64,000 bases of DNA, taken from the NCBI GenBank assembly GCA_002005505.1, contig KV908410.1:405413-469412 (forward strand), read 5' to 3'. This DNA comes from Botryococcus braunii. Its lineage: Eukaryota; Chlorophyta; Trebouxiophyceae. Both the position numbers and the translations under genes were made by a program. Under the pieces are notes generated by a model. It made no database searches. It had not been told where the DNA came from and saw only the letters and a list, made by a program, of their open reading frames with translations. How positions within the stretch are numbered: position 1 is the first letter of the stretch; each line of letters starts with the position of its first letter. Shown piece by piece: positions 46,425-57,450 of the stretch.

Positions 46425-48216
46425 CTAAAGGAGTATGCCCAGAAGAACCTGAACCCCAACATGCAATATCAGGTGCCCTAAGTGCCTGGTACCAACAACA
46501 GCGTCAAAACCCCCTCACGCTCTAGGAAGATGCTGTGTGAAAGATCTTGGGCAGATATGCACCTCAGTCCATGCGAGATGCGATAATGATGTGACGTCAT
46601 GTGACAGGCAAGTCATGTGGAGGCACATCCGAGAGCCTACCTCTGTTCTTCGAGGCAACAGCCGAGTAGCCCTACAGACCCTAAGCAACCATAAATTCGC
46701 CCGTTACGCTACGTGAAGTTTGAGGAGTCCACATTGGCTCGCAGGTGCCTGCAGATCATGACCAGTCGAACAAAGGTCAGCACAAAGACGTTCCATATTG
46801 CAAGACCACACACGTACTTCAAAGATACGTTCTTACGGTCCCATTCAAGGTCTCCAATCCAATGAAATGTGTAGAGGCTTTATTGGGGAACGGGTTTCCT
46901 ACCCGAAAATTGGTTCGCGTTGTGCTACAACCCCAACAAAGAAGACATACAGTCGCTACCAAGCTTGACAAAACAAAACGAGTTTGAGCATCGTATTGAT
47001 TGTCCAATCAAGACATTGCAGAATGCTTGTGCATTCACAAGCCCAGTTCTGGCCCTTGTGGCTGAAGGTTGCATGACCTCCATTTCCGCGTTTTCTTATC
47101 CGCGTGCATACCGGAGCTTCGGGGAAGGGGGTCGCTGCGGCGCATCCTGGACCAGGATTTTCCTGCGCAGGGGCCCCTTTTCTCCACAGGCCAACTCCTT
47201 TTCGGCCTTCAACCCGGATGGCTAGCTGACAGAGGTTGTGACTAGATGATTAGGCCGTAAGATTAGTACCATACTTGAAATACTTAGCATACCGGAACGT
47301 ATAGGTGGAGGCTATCTCCAGGCCTACATTATAATGTGTAGGCTATGTCCACTCCTCTCATGCCATCGTGCCCTATAGGGCTGGACGCCTGTCATTCCTT
47401 ACCACGATCCACAACAGCAGAAGCTTTCAGGCACTGTATATGAATTTGCACAAGCAAAGAGATTATTATAATTGACAGGGCCCATGGGTGCACCCGTGAG
47501 TAATTATAAGGTTGTAAGCAACGTTATTCTCACGGCCCTATATGTATGTTTATAGGGATGTGCAGAAAATGGCAATGGTGCGCACTTCACAGGGTACCTA
47601 TCCTGCAACCCGCGACCATGGGTTTCAGGTCCACTGTTGGGGTGTCCTGTCCGCCCAGTCCGTTAGAGCTTGTACTCGGTCTCCCGCTTCCCACACCACC
47701 CGCGCCAGCCGGGGGAGAGAAGGGGGGGGGGGGGGGGGGGGGAGGGGGATATAGTGAGGGAGACAATGTGTGATAACCCGGGGGTCACCTGGCCAGAGCT
47801 CCCTCGAGTCGGTTTCGAAATGAACAGAAGTGCTCACTTATACAAGTGTTCTGAGCTCGAGAAAGAACGATGTCGCTACACCCAAGAGTGCCAGCTGGGT
47901 GACTGAAAGATTTCATTTCGCTAAGTGGGGTGTAAAACACAGTCCCGAGTGTATCCTTACCGTGGTTGCTTGGATAAAGCCTCAGATCATCACATGAGGG
48001 GACGCGGATGCATCCCCGTACGGCGAGGATATACAAAAATGGTGTGCGGTTAGGATAGGCTTCACTCTTAATAGTAAAAATGATATATGCCGTGCGGAAA
48101 GACTCAACGAAGTTATATGCCGTGAGGGAGTCATATATGCTGTGAGGAGGAGGGATACTTTGTCATGCATAGGATCAATTTCATGGTTGCTGCCGCTGTG
48201 CATCGCCAACTGGATG
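46425..48216. other. Intergenic region
   Basis: No confident gene. A plus-strand frame at 46920-47225 has no known domain. A run of G interrupted by single bases lies at 47725-47750, with G-quadruplex potential. Confidence 0.45.
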
Positions 48217-48221
48217 CTCAC
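48217..48221. repeat. Target-site duplication of element B, left copy
   Basis: CTCAC directly before the left LTR, equal to 55362-55366 after the right LTR. Confidence 0.88.
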
Positions 48222-48912
48222 TGTTGTGTTAATTAATTTTATGCCTTTCCCTCAGAGGAGTAATAATGGCAAGTCTCCGTATGAAGACAATACCAATTAG
48301 GAAAGAGAGGCAGAACCCTGAGTTCTGCCAGGCAATACATGCATTTGAACGAAGACTATCATAACGCAAGTTACAGACACGTTTGTAGAAAGGAGGCATA
48401 TGGGGCAAGCACGGATAGGGAAGGCACTTGGTTGGAACTATAGTGGCACTCCGGGTGCCTATCAATCAGTTGCTAACCAGTCCTTGACTTGTATATGTCC
48501 GTGCCTACTTAACAACGCACAAGTAGGAGGACATCGTCTAACACCCTCCGTGCCGCCACCATGCAGGTGACTTAATCCTTATTGTATTCCTGGATTTAGC
48601 ACTCAGATGAACATTGTTAGAACATGTTAGACATATAGAGTTGAGTTTAGCTCATCGGACAAAGTAATGAACACGACCTGGGTGAGAGCAGGTTAGGCGT
48701 GTTTGAACTGCGTCACCTTGTTAGGAGAGATGAGAGATATTGTAACACTTGGTTGGAACTATAGTGGCACTCCGGGTGCCTATCAATCAGTTGCTAACCA
48801 GTCCTTGACTTGTATATGTCCGTGCCTACTTAACAACGCACAAGTAGGAGGACATCGTCTAACACCCTCCGTGCCGCCACCATGCAGGATACGCCAAGCC
48901 CAGAATATTTCA
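48222..48912 (+). repeat. 5' LTR of element B
   Basis: 691 bp starting TGTTGTGTTAATTAA and ending AATATTTCA. It contains a 143-bp direct duplication (48425-48567 and 48746-48888), each copy ending CCACCATGCAGG. It should contain the promoter. Confidence 0.95.
48425..48888 (+). repeat. Intra-LTR direct duplication, element B
   Basis: The block 48425-48567 recurs at 48746-48888 (offset 321) with no visible difference. The second LTR has the same arrangement. The spacer between copies is about 178 bp. Confidence 0.92.
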
Positions 48913-48928
48913 GGTTATGGGCCCACGG
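48913..48928 (+). other. Primer-binding site of element B (half-tRNA type)
   Basis: GGTTATGGGCCCACGG follows the 5' LTR without a gap. Thirteen bases match the complement of the initiator tRNA-Met anticodon arm, as in element A and Drosophila copia. Confidence 0.85.
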
Positions 48929-49249
48929 GCTCGGATGCTGAGAGTGGGTGGCGCCTAAATCGGAGCTCACTAGACTGTGAATGGCGAAGAAGCGGACAAA
49001 GCAAACAGCCAGGAAGACCACCAACCTCAACGTTCCAGCGCGCTTGAGATCAGGACCTCCGTCATACAACGAACTAATCAGAGAAGGAGGACAACGTGGA
49101 GACCGCAATCCTGACGAGAGAGCCTTTATCGTCAAAGACTACATCTTTCACCTTCACGTTGGCTGTCCGTTAGCTCAACCCACCTGGTTCAGAAGTAAGA
49201 TCTTGCTGCTACCTTGCGAGTACTGGAGTTATAAGACAACTGGGGAATT

Positions 49250-52200
49250 ATGACTTCCAAGAAGAAAGGATCATCAGCTAGTGGAGCATCAACGTCAAGC
49301 AGTGAACCAGCCTCATCCACACCCATCAGAGAACCGTGTACTCCCAGCACCTCAAGAGGCAGCGGAGATGAGCTGCCCAAGATTATCCCAACAAATGTCA
49401 AGGTACACATAAAACTGAAGGAACGGGGGACAAATATTATTGTTTGGAAGAATGCATTTTTGGCAGCAAATGAGTCAAAAGGGTCTTTGCCTGCCATCCT
49501 GGAGGCTATGCCTGGTACAGCACATGACGCAGCCGCAATGTTACTGATTTATGAGTCAGTCCCAGAGGAATGGCTGGGACCTCTGTCTAATCTGCCCTCT
49601 GCTTATGATGCATATGAGTTCATCTGCAGAAAGTTTATTGGTGGATATAATATCGAGGCCAATGCAGATTGGCTCCAAGAAATGAGCCAGGGAATGAAAC
49701 ATGACGAGACGATTTCGCAATATGTCAACAGAATGATCAACCTGAAGGCATGCCTTGACAGGAACAACCATGCTCTACTGGATGCACACGTTGCAACCCA
49801 GATTGTGCAGGGCTTGCCTGATGCAGCTAAAGAGCCAGGAATGATCACAACTGCTGCAGCACAACCCCTGGAGAAGCTGGCTGGACTTCTGCGCAACACA
49901 GCAGCTGCAGTGGGTTTTGATGAATATGCTCCTCGCCAACCAAGGGTTTTGGCTCTTGGACAAGGCTCCAGTGGAGCCAATACCCCACCAGCTGCCAGTG
50001 CAGTCCATCAGCAGGCCCAACCAACTGTCTCTGAGGCCAAGTCCGAGACTAAGGGCATCTGCAACTACTGCAATAAGAAGGGGCATTACTGGAGGGACTG
50101 TCGAAAGAGGAAGCGGGACGAGGAGACCCAACGGAACGTAGTGGCAGCGGTCCAACAATTGCAGGGAATGTGGCCACAGGGACCTCCACATATGGGTGGC
50201 CCACACCCTCCTGCAGCCCAGCTGGCGCACCCTGGACTGGATGCCTTTCCGGCATGGTTCCAACCCCCAGCTCCCCCACCTCCACCACCTGGAGGTATGC
50301 CATACATAATTTCCCTCAACATCCTGAAGACTCCTGTCAGAAATTCGTCTCTGCAATCCTGGCTGGTGGACAGTGGAGCATCTGTACATCTGGTGAATGA
50401 TGTGACCCTACTACATAATCCAACTGTGCATGCCAAACCCATCCCATTACATCTGGCCACTTCAGATGCCACTGGAGGAATTGTAGCATCAGGCTCTGTC
50501 TGCATCCTCAGTCGAGTGGGAGTTCCCCTGTGGATACATCATGTTCAGTGTGTTCCTTCTGCAACCTCAAACATACTGTCAGTATCTGCAGCATTGCGGG
50601 ATGGGGCAGTCTTTCGCACAGATGATGTTGGAGCGTTCACTGAAGTCTGTGGTCCAAACAGCTGGAGGTCTCGGATCAGTGCAGAGAAAGGGCTATTTTA
50701 TATTCATCAAGTTGTAGCTCTGAGTCCCAGTGTTAACCACAGAAGAATTTCAGCTGCTGTGAAGTCCAAAACCCCCACCCAAAACTCACACAACTGTGCC
50801 AGACGATACCTCTGGCATAGCAGAATGGGACATCCAGGTGAAACATGGATGCAGCGCCTAACCAATGAGGACCTGGTCTCGGGACTTGATACATCCCTAT
50901 GTCCCTGCTCCAATTGTCCAGTCTACTGTGAAGCATGTATTGAGGGAAAGACGTCTCGGCCTCCATTTGGAATAAGCAGTAGACCAGCTGTTGAACCACT
51001 TGACAGAGTACATATTGACACTGTGGGCCCCATTTTTCCTGCTGCAGTAACTGGTGAACGTTACTGGGTGACTGCTTTGGATGAGTCATCTCAGTTAAAG
51101 GCGGTCCTGCCTGTGAAGTCCAAAGATGCCATCAGTGCTGCTGTGAGGGACCTCATTCTATACTGGCAGACCCAGAAGAAAACCAAAGTGAAGTGTGTCC
51201 GGTGTGACCGTGGAACTGAATTTCTGAATGCCACGTTCAAAGAATTTTGTGCATCCCAGGGGACTAAATTGGAGACCTCAGCTCCTTACACCCCGCAACA
51301 GAATGGAGCGGCTGAAAGAGCCAATCGCACCCTCAAGGAACGTACCAGGACTCTTCTGGCTTTTGCAGCTGCCAGTCCAACGTTGTGGAAGGAGGCCCTG
51401 GAAACTGCATGCACCCTACTGAACATGGGTCCCAGTACCGGGAGGGACCGCACGCCATCAGAATTATTTTTTGGCTACAAACCAAATGTAACCCCACTGC
51501 GTACCTGGGGTTGCTTGGCCTTTGTGCACATTCCTGATGTCCAGCGCTCTGTGTTTTCCCCTAAAACTGTGCCAGGGATGCTTACTGGTTACTCAGCCTC
51601 CTCCAAAGCCTATCGGATCTATGTGGGAGGGGGTATCTGGAAGGAGAGCAGAGATGTGGTTTTCGTGGAGCACCTCAGGGGAGCCTCTCGGGTTGGCATG
51701 AGCGTTTCCTCAACACAGTCTACAGAGTTTCTGTGTCCTGAGCCCTCTGCAAGTGACACTCCCCCAGTCTTTCCCGGCACCTCCCCTGGCACAACCAACA
51801 TCAGCCTTGAGACAGATCTTGATGACCCACACAGTGAGCCTGAGTACCTGCCAGCCTCCAGCAACCTCCCCACACAGCCTGTCACAGGACCCCCCAGTGA
51901 GGCTGAGCCCGAGCCTGAATCCAGAAGACTGTGTGACCCAGTGGAGATGGATCAAACCCTGGAGGCAGTACAGGACTTAGCCAGAGGAGTGAGACAGGAC
52001 TCCCACCTTCGACCGCAGATGGAGCGAGCCCAGGAGGTCCTCAGACCAACTAGGTCTGATTGCCGCAACCACCAATTGGATGGCCTGACCCGGGCTCAAC
52101 GACACGAACAACGCACTGCCGCCAAAGACCTCCTGCTGCCACAGGAGAAGGGAGAGAGCAGAGAGCGAGAGGGGTTGACTGAATGTGACTCTCTGTCACA

Positions 52201-54652
52201 GGGACCAGGGGAAGTGCAGCTAGAGGGTGATTCACATGAGGGGCATGAATTGCATGTGAGTGCAGTGAGGGGGGCAGCTACATGCAAAGCTGCAAATGGT
52301 CCCGGGGAGCTGAGCAGTATGGGTGGGTCTTGTTCAGTGACTGAGAGAAATGTAAGAGATGTGACCATGCAGAGTTCTTCTGGCAACCCGTCCAGTCAGA
52401 GCACTCCTGGACGGGACTGTGGTGGCAGCCACCGGTCAGAGGAAGCATCATATGCTTTCTCTGCACCAGCCAAACATGATTGTGAGCGGGAGACAGGATC
52501 TGCATCCTTGACTCCATGTAAGGGACGAGAGGAGGAGGTGAATCAGGAGCACAGACATTGTGGAGACAGACCAAATTACAAGTGCTCACTGAGAGGTACC
52601 TGTGCCTGGGAGAGTGATGTCAGAGATGTGAGGTCACTCCCAACAGTGACATGCAGTCGGTCTGAGAGGCATGTGGATCACATAAATCAGGGGAAGTATG
52701 CAGACACTCTGCCATATCCCGATGTTGCTTGTGAGAGACCTGAAGAGTCTGAACTCTTGCAGGCATGTCAGAGTGTGTCTGAGGAGGTGAATCGGAAGTC
52801 TGGACAATGTGAAGGGATTCCAAATTACAAAGACTGTCCGAGAGGTACCTGTGCATGGGAGGATGATGTGAGGGATGAGCAGAGTAACTTGTGCAAAGCC
52901 AAGTGTGAGTCCAAGCGAGAGCGTGCTATGAGAGAGCATTCTACTTCTACTGGAGAGCCTGTGATGTGTAACTCAGCGAGTGTCAGTGGAAGAGTAGTGG
53001 GTTCTGGACAAAGTGAGAGAAAATCAGGCAATTCAGAGGAAAAGCACACAGGTGTCAGATTTGGGAAAATTCACGTTCCCTCTAATTTGAGAGAAGCACA
53101 GATGTCTCCCCAGTGGGAATACTGGAAGGCAGCTATGCAGGAAGAGCAAAATTCTCTAGATACTCATGAGGTCATGGAGTATGTTCCGAGACCTCGTGGA
53201 CATAAGGTTATTCCAGTTCACTGGATATTTTCAGTGAAAATGGATGCACATGGCAATGTTGTGAGATTCAAGGCCAGATTAGTGGCACAGGGATGCAGAC
53301 AAATCCCTGGAGTGGATGTGATGGAGGTCTTTGCTCCTACTAGTAGCTATGGAGCTAGAAGAGCTCTGCTTGCTGTTGCTGCAAGAGAGGGCTGTGAAAT
53401 TCATCAGGTGGACGTTAAGACCGCCTTTCTGAATGGTGAGCTCGAGGAGGAAGTATATGTAACGCAACCTCCTGGCTTTGAGAATGGTGATAAGAATATT
53501 GTGTGCCGATTGAGAAAGGCGTTGTATGGCCTGAAGCAGGCTCCACGTGCCTGGCACAAAACCCTGAATGACAAACTTGAAGTCATGGGGTATGAGGTGT
53601 GCAAGAGTGATGCGGGAGTGTATGTGAGATGCTCTACTGATGGAGGAAAGTCCTATGTGCTGATCTATGTTGATGATCTTCTGATAGTTTCCAAGGGCAT
53701 GTCAGAAATCGAGAGAGTGAAGGGACTTCTCAAGAAAGAATTCACCATCCATGATCTTGGGGAAGTGAAGGATTTCTTGGGATGTCAAGTGATGAGAGAT
53801 AGAGATAAAGGGCTGATCACCCTGAGTTGCATCCCTAAAATCGATGCACTTGTAGAGAAATTTGGCTTGGATCTTGAGTCAGTGGGACCTGATACTCCCA
53901 TGACAAAAGATTTCGCAATGTCCCAAAGGCCTGCACCGAGAGATGGGAGCGACAGCATTGGTGCTGGCAGTCCACTACCTCCAGGTCACCGTTACTGTGA
54001 GTTAGTAGGGTCTCTTCTGTATATAGCCAACACCACACGTCCCGATATAGCTCAGGCAGTAGGTGTATTGTCTCGTTATCGCATATCTCCCACCACAGCA
54101 CATTGGAATGAAGCCATCCGTGTGTTGAAGTATCTGAAAGGAACCCGAGATTTGGTTCTAACTCTCGGAGGGGGGGAGATAGAGCTAGAAGGCTATGTGG
54201 ATGCCGACTATGGAGGTGATCAGGATCATCGCTTCTCTACCACTGGCTTTGTCCTCACTGTGTTTGGAGGAGCAGTAGTGTGGGGAAGTAAAAAGCAATC
54301 TGCTGTTGCCACTTCAACAGTGGAGGCTGAATTCATGGCAGCAAGTGCTGTTGTGAAGGAAGCAAATTGGCTGAGAGGTTTCCTGGAGGAAATTGGAGTG
54401 TTACCGTGGATAGTGAAGATTCATTGTGACAACCAAGGGTGTATAAACCACCTGAGGAATCCGGTGTACTCCAAACACACAAAGCATATTGCAATTAGCT
54501 GTCATTTCGCACGTGAAGCTATTGCAAAGGGGCAGGTTGAATTCAAGTACATTCAATCTGCTAGAAATGTGGCTGACATTTTTACCAAACCACTAGTTAG
54601 ACAAGTGTTTCTGGGACATCGTAACTCACTGGGACTGGCCAAGTTTCTGTGA
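49250..54652 (+). CDS. Element B Gag-Pol polyprotein
   Basis: A single 1,800-residue frame. Gag lies in about the first 300 residues and has one CCHC knuckle (CNYCNKKGHYWRDC, near residue 267). The protease motif WLVDSGASVHL is near 372. The pre-integrase region (LWHSRMGHPGE with CEACIEGKTSRPPF) is followed by the integrase DDE core (HIDTVGP; DRGTEFLN; TPQQNGAAERANR). A hypervariable acidic spacer of about 450 residues has repeated RGTCAWE motifs. RT contains KTAFLNGELEEEVYV and YVDDLLIVSK; RNase H contains YVDADYGGD, TSTVEAEFMA and KHTKHIAI. There is no separate Gag stop or frameshift, so excess Gag would need another mechanism, for example splicing as in Drosophila copia. The start is the first ATG after the leader, followed by KKKGSSASG. 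Confidence 0.96.
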   Translation: MTSKKKGSSASGASTSSSEPASSTPIREPCTPSTSRGSGDELPKIIPTNVKVHIKLKERGTNIIVWKNAFLAANESKGSLPAILEAMPGTAHDAAAMLLIYESVPEEWLGPLSNLPSAYDAYEFICRKFIGGYNIEANADWLQEMSQGMKHDETISQYVNRMINLKACLDRNNHALLDAHVATQIVQGLPDAAKEPGMITTAAAQPLEKLAGLLRNTAAAVGFDEYAPRQPRVLALGQGSSGANTPPAASAVHQQAQPTVSEAKSETKGICNYCNKKGHYWRDCRKRKRDEETQRNVVAAVQQLQGMWPQGPPHMGGPHPPAAQLAHPGLDAFPAWFQPPAPPPPPPGGMPYIISLNILKTPVRNSSLQSWLVDSGASVHLVNDVTLLHNPTVHAKPIPLHLATSDATGGIVASGSVCILSRVGVPLWIHHVQCVPSATSNILSVSAALRDGAVFRTDDVGAFTEVCGPNSWRSRISAEKGLFYIHQVVALSPSVNHRRISAAVKSKTPTQNSHNCARRYLWHSRMGHPGETWMQRLTNEDLVSGLDTSLCPCSNCPVYCEACIEGKTSRPPFGISSRPAVEPLDRVHIDTVGPIFPAAVTGERYWVTALDESSQLKAVLPVKSKDAISAAVRDLILYWQTQKKTKVKCVRCDRGTEFLNATFKEFCASQGTKLETSAPYTPQQNGAAERANRTLKERTRTLLAFAAASPTLWKEALETACTLLNMGPSTGRDRTPSELFFGYKPNVTPLRTWGCLAFVHIPDVQRSVFSPKTVPGMLTGYSASSKAYRIYVGGGIWKESRDVVFVEHLRGASRVGMSVSSTQSTEFLCPEPSASDTPPVFPGTSPGTTNISLETDLDDPHSEPEYLPASSNLPTQPVTGPPSEAEPEPESRRLCDPVEMDQTLEAVQDLARGVRQDSHLRPQMERAQEVLRPTRSDCRNHQLDGLTRAQRHEQRTAAKDLLLPQEKGESREREGLTECDSLSQGPGEVQLEGDSHEGHELHVSAVRGAATCKAANGPGELSSMGGSCSVTERNVRDVTMQSSSGNPSSQSTPGRDCGGSHRSEEASYAFSAPAKHDCERETGSASLTPCKGREEEVNQEHRHCGDRPNYKCSLRGTCAWESDVRDVRSLPTVTCSRSERHVDHINQGKYADTLPYPDVACERPEESELLQACQSVSEEVNRKSGQCEGIPNYKDCPRGTCAWEDDVRDEQSNLCKAKCESKRERAMREHSTSTGEPVMCNSASVSGRVVGSGQSERKSGNSEEKHTGVRFGKIHVPSNLREAQMSPQWEYWKAAMQEEQNSLDTHEVMEYVPRPRGHKVIPVHWIFSVKMDAHGNVVRFKARLVAQGCRQIPGVDVMEVFAPTSSYGARRALLAVAAREGCEIHQVDVKTAFLNGELEEEVYVTQPPGFENGDKNIVCRLRKALYGLKQAPRAWHKTLNDKLEVMGYEVCKSDAGVYVRCSTDGGKSYVLIYVDDLLIVSKGMSEIERVKGLLKKEFTIHDLGEVKDFLGCQVMRDRDKGLITLSCIPKIDALVEKFGLDLESVGPDTPMTKDFAMSQRPAPRDGSDSIGAGSPLPPGHRYCELVGSLLYIANTTRPDIAQAVGVLSRYRISPTTAHWNEAIRVLKYLKGTRDLVLTLGGGEIELEGYVDADYGGDQDHRFSTTGFVLTVFGGAVVWGSKKQSAVATSTVEAEFMAASAVVKEANWLRGFLEEIGVLPWIVKIHCDNQGCINHLRNPVYSKHTKHIAISCHFAREAIAKGQVEFKYIQSARNVADIFTKPLVRQVFLGHRNSLGLAKFL

Positions 54653-54660
54653 GGTAAAGG

Positions 54661-54670
54661 CAAGGGGAAG
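54661..54670 (+). other. Polypurine tract of element B
   Basis: CAAGGGGAAG directly before the 3' LTR, identical to that of element A. Confidence 0.85.
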
Positions 54671-55361
54671 TGTTGTGTTAATTAATTTTATGCCTTTCCC
54701 TCAGAGGAGTAATAATGGCAAGTCTCCGTATGAAGACAATACCAATTAGGAAAGAGAGGCAGAACCCTGAGTTCTGCCAGGCAATACATGCATTTGAACG
54801 AAGACTATCATAACGCAAGTTACAGACACGTTTGTAGAAAGGAGGCATATGGGGCAAGCACGGATAGGGAAGGCACTTGGTTGGAACTATAGTGGCACTC
54901 CGGGTGCCTATCAATCAGTTGCTAACCAGTCCTTGACTTGTATATGTCCGTGCCTACTTAACAACGCACAAGTAGGAGGACATCGTCTAACACCCTCCGT
55001 GCCGCCACCATGCAGGTGACTTAATCCTTATTGTATTCCTGGATTTAGCACTCAGATGAACATTGTTAGAACATGTTAGACATATAGAGTTGAGTTTAGC
55101 TCATCGGACAAAGTAATGAACACGACCTGGGTGAGAGCAGGTTAGGCGTGTTTGAACTGCGTCACCTTGTTAGGAGAGATGAGAGATATTGTAACACTTG
55201 GTTGGAACTATAGTGGCACTCCGGGTGCCTATCAATCAGTTGCTAACCAGTCCTTGACTTGTATATGTCCGTGCCTACTTAACAACGCACAAGTAGGAGG
55301 ACATCGTCTAACACCCTCCGTGTCGCCACCATGCAGGATACGCCAAGCCCAGAATATTTCA
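54671..55361 (+). repeat. 3' LTR of element B
   Basis: Same length as the 5' LTR with one substitution (C at 48874, T at 55323). Confidence 0.95.
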
Positions 55362-55366
55362 CTCAC
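55362..55366. repeat. Target-site duplication of element B, right copy
   Basis: CTCAC, matching 48217-48221. Confidence 0.88.
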
Positions 55367-56260
55367 CGAGTGAGACTTGTAGCTTGAAAAATTGGGGTTT
55401 GGTTGGGTCGTTTAAAAATTGGGCTGGTCTTTCTTTTAATCCCACTCTGATACTAGGATAAACACCAGCTCCCCATTTGCAGCAAACAATGGCCCCAGAT
55501 CTCTAAAGTCGTTCCGCTGCCGCCTTCCATACCAGCTCTTGATCCCCATCTTTCAGCATGGATGCAAACTCCCTTAAGCTTGTAGCTTGATCAATTAAGA
55601 GAGTTCGATGTCTAAGGCGACCACGGTGTTCACTGCGTCTCAAGGGGGGTTGTGGCAATTGTCGGGCGGCATTACTCCGTTCGCGGCGGCCTCGATGCGG
55701 TTCCTTAACTCTGCTCGTCAATGCGTCACCCAGGAACCAGCCGTTCCCAGTGGGGCGGGAATTTATTTCCCACCCCTGTCCCAGACCAGGAGGCGTCGTG
55801 CAGATCTGACCTCCGCATCCACGGGTGGGAGGAGGTCACGACCGTAACATCGACATCGTTGGCTCGTCACCGCTCATCGCCCGCCAACCTGCAGCACTTC
55901 ATGCGAGGTGAGGCAGCTGCACGCGCTGCCCAAGACAAGCAGACCCGCTATGCTCTCTTGCTGGCGCATCGACGTACGTCCTACAACAGCCCGCGGCCTT
56001 CCAAGGCTACTCAATTGAAGCAGGGGGGGGGGGTTGCAACCCCGCAAATTGCAAATTGCAATTCCATGCTGTTGAGCTGGCCTTGCTGAAGAGACCCAGA
56101 TGCTATTGAAGCAAGCCGTCATGAAGAACGTCATGAATGTCAATATTGCACAAGACGAGGAGGGATACTTTTTACTGCTTCGCAATCGGGTTAGTTGCTG
56201 CTGCTGAGGGTCGCCAGCTGTTTGCTCGCCAGGTGTGTCTTGCAGCTTGACACATTTGGG

Positions 56261-56330
56261 TTTGGGTTGACACATTGGCCAATGTGTAAACCCAAATTGA
56301 AAAGACCAGCCCATAGGCTGGTCTCTTCAA
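56261..56330. repeat. Two adjacent hairpins (MITE-like)
   Basis: A near-perfect 36-bp palindrome at 56261-56296 (arms TTTGGGTTGACACATTGG and its complement with one mismatch) is followed by a second hairpin at 56297-56330 with a 15-bp stem (one mismatch) around CATA. Related sequence occurs at 55384-55445. Confidence 0.75.
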
Positions 56331-56365
56331 TCCCAATCTTGCAAAGAAGGAAGAAATTGTATCTC

Positions 56366-56394
56366 TCCAGCCCAGTGGGCATGATGAGATGCAA
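56366..56394. repeat. Fragment shared with formin intron 8
   Basis: TCCAGCCCAGTGGGCATGAT and the following bases match 5911-5939 with two differences over 29 bp. This suggests a dispersed repeat family whose ends are undefined. Confidence 0.6.
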
Positions 56395-57450
56395 TGAGGT
56401 ACATATCCGGCTTATTACACTTTTCGCTTTCCTAAATGGAGGAAAAGTTTGCTAGTTGTCCGGGACAACTTCGGTCGATTCCAGCTTGGGCCAAACTTCA
56501 TCAAAGCCCTCGAAGGAGGTTGGCCTAAACTGTTTCGGCCAAACTCGACCGACAACTTGTCGCACGCAACTTGTCCCAATTGGGGTAGTCAAGTAGGGGC
56601 TCGAGCTGAGGCTGTCTGTCAGTTGATTCCAACCTCGTCTTTTTCGTCGAACCGCCAGAGCTCTTGGGTGGCCCCCGTTTGAACTTGGGGCCCAAAACCC
56701 ATCGAAGCTACATGATGTAGGGCCTAGGTCTCACTGTGATGGGAGTCCCATCATGGGACACACGGCCCTACTGAGCACTGCACAGTGGGCAGGGTTTTGG
56801 GCCCAAGTCAAGATGAGTCAGTAGTACTCCCCGTAGCTGACTCAGTACCACTCCCCGTGTCTGTACTACAGACTCTGTAGTTTAGCTTCGACACCCTAAA
56901 ATAGACGTGATCCAGGTTACATGAACTGCTCGTTGGGGTGAGCAGCAGTGGCTCTGTCAAGATGCCGAATTGTGGTTTGAGTGCGAGAAACCTTCTATCT
57001 TCCCCTTAGAATTGCATATATTCTGTTCGCTACAACCCTTTTGTCGGAGTGAGTACTTGCTGTTGGGCACCGACATGTCCGGAAGTCGCGTGAGGGTGAC
57101 ATTGCCCAGGGCATGTCATACTTTTGCAATTTACATTGCCACCTTCAACTATCTGAAGGTGCAATCTTTGGCAGAGACGAATGTGACAACCAGTCGATAC
57201 GACCCGATTGGCAATGTTCTTGATCCGGGAACATACTTTTTTGGAATATTGTACCAACTGTTTCCAGCTAGAACTAGCGGCACATTTCCATTTACATTGC
57301 TGCCGAGATTAAGTCCTTCGATAGAGTTCTATCGTCTGAATCCCTGCCCTCGTGCCGATATAGCTTCTTGCCTCCCATATGGTGCGCACAATTCTGCTCC
57401 TTTGGTGCCTCATTAAACGTAATAAGGCTAATTTAAAGAATTTTTTGCAG

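Larger units (their letters stand above)
48222..55361 (+). mobile_element. Ty1/copia LTR retrotransposon, element B
   Basis: A complete 7,140-bp element: LTRs 48222-48912 and 54671-55361 (691 bp, TG...CA, one mismatch at 48874/55323), primer-binding site 48913-48925, an uninterrupted Gag-Pol frame 49250-54652, polypurine tract 54661-54670, and CTCAC target duplication. By sequence it appears autonomous and recently inserted. It is related to element A in domain layout, primer site and polypurine tract, but its LTRs are different, so it is a sister family. Confidence 0.97.
55367..57450. other. Repeat-rich region with weak frames
   Basis: Open frames at 55503-55721 (-), 55721-56089 (+) and near 56090-56200 (+, LLKQAVMKNVMNVNIAQDEE) have some coding character but no recognised family. 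They could be pieces of an old transposon or of a host gene. The stretch also holds related repeat fragments at 55384-55445 and 56250-56340 and the hairpins listed separately. An exon upstream of 57451 is expected but was not found. Confidence 0.35.
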
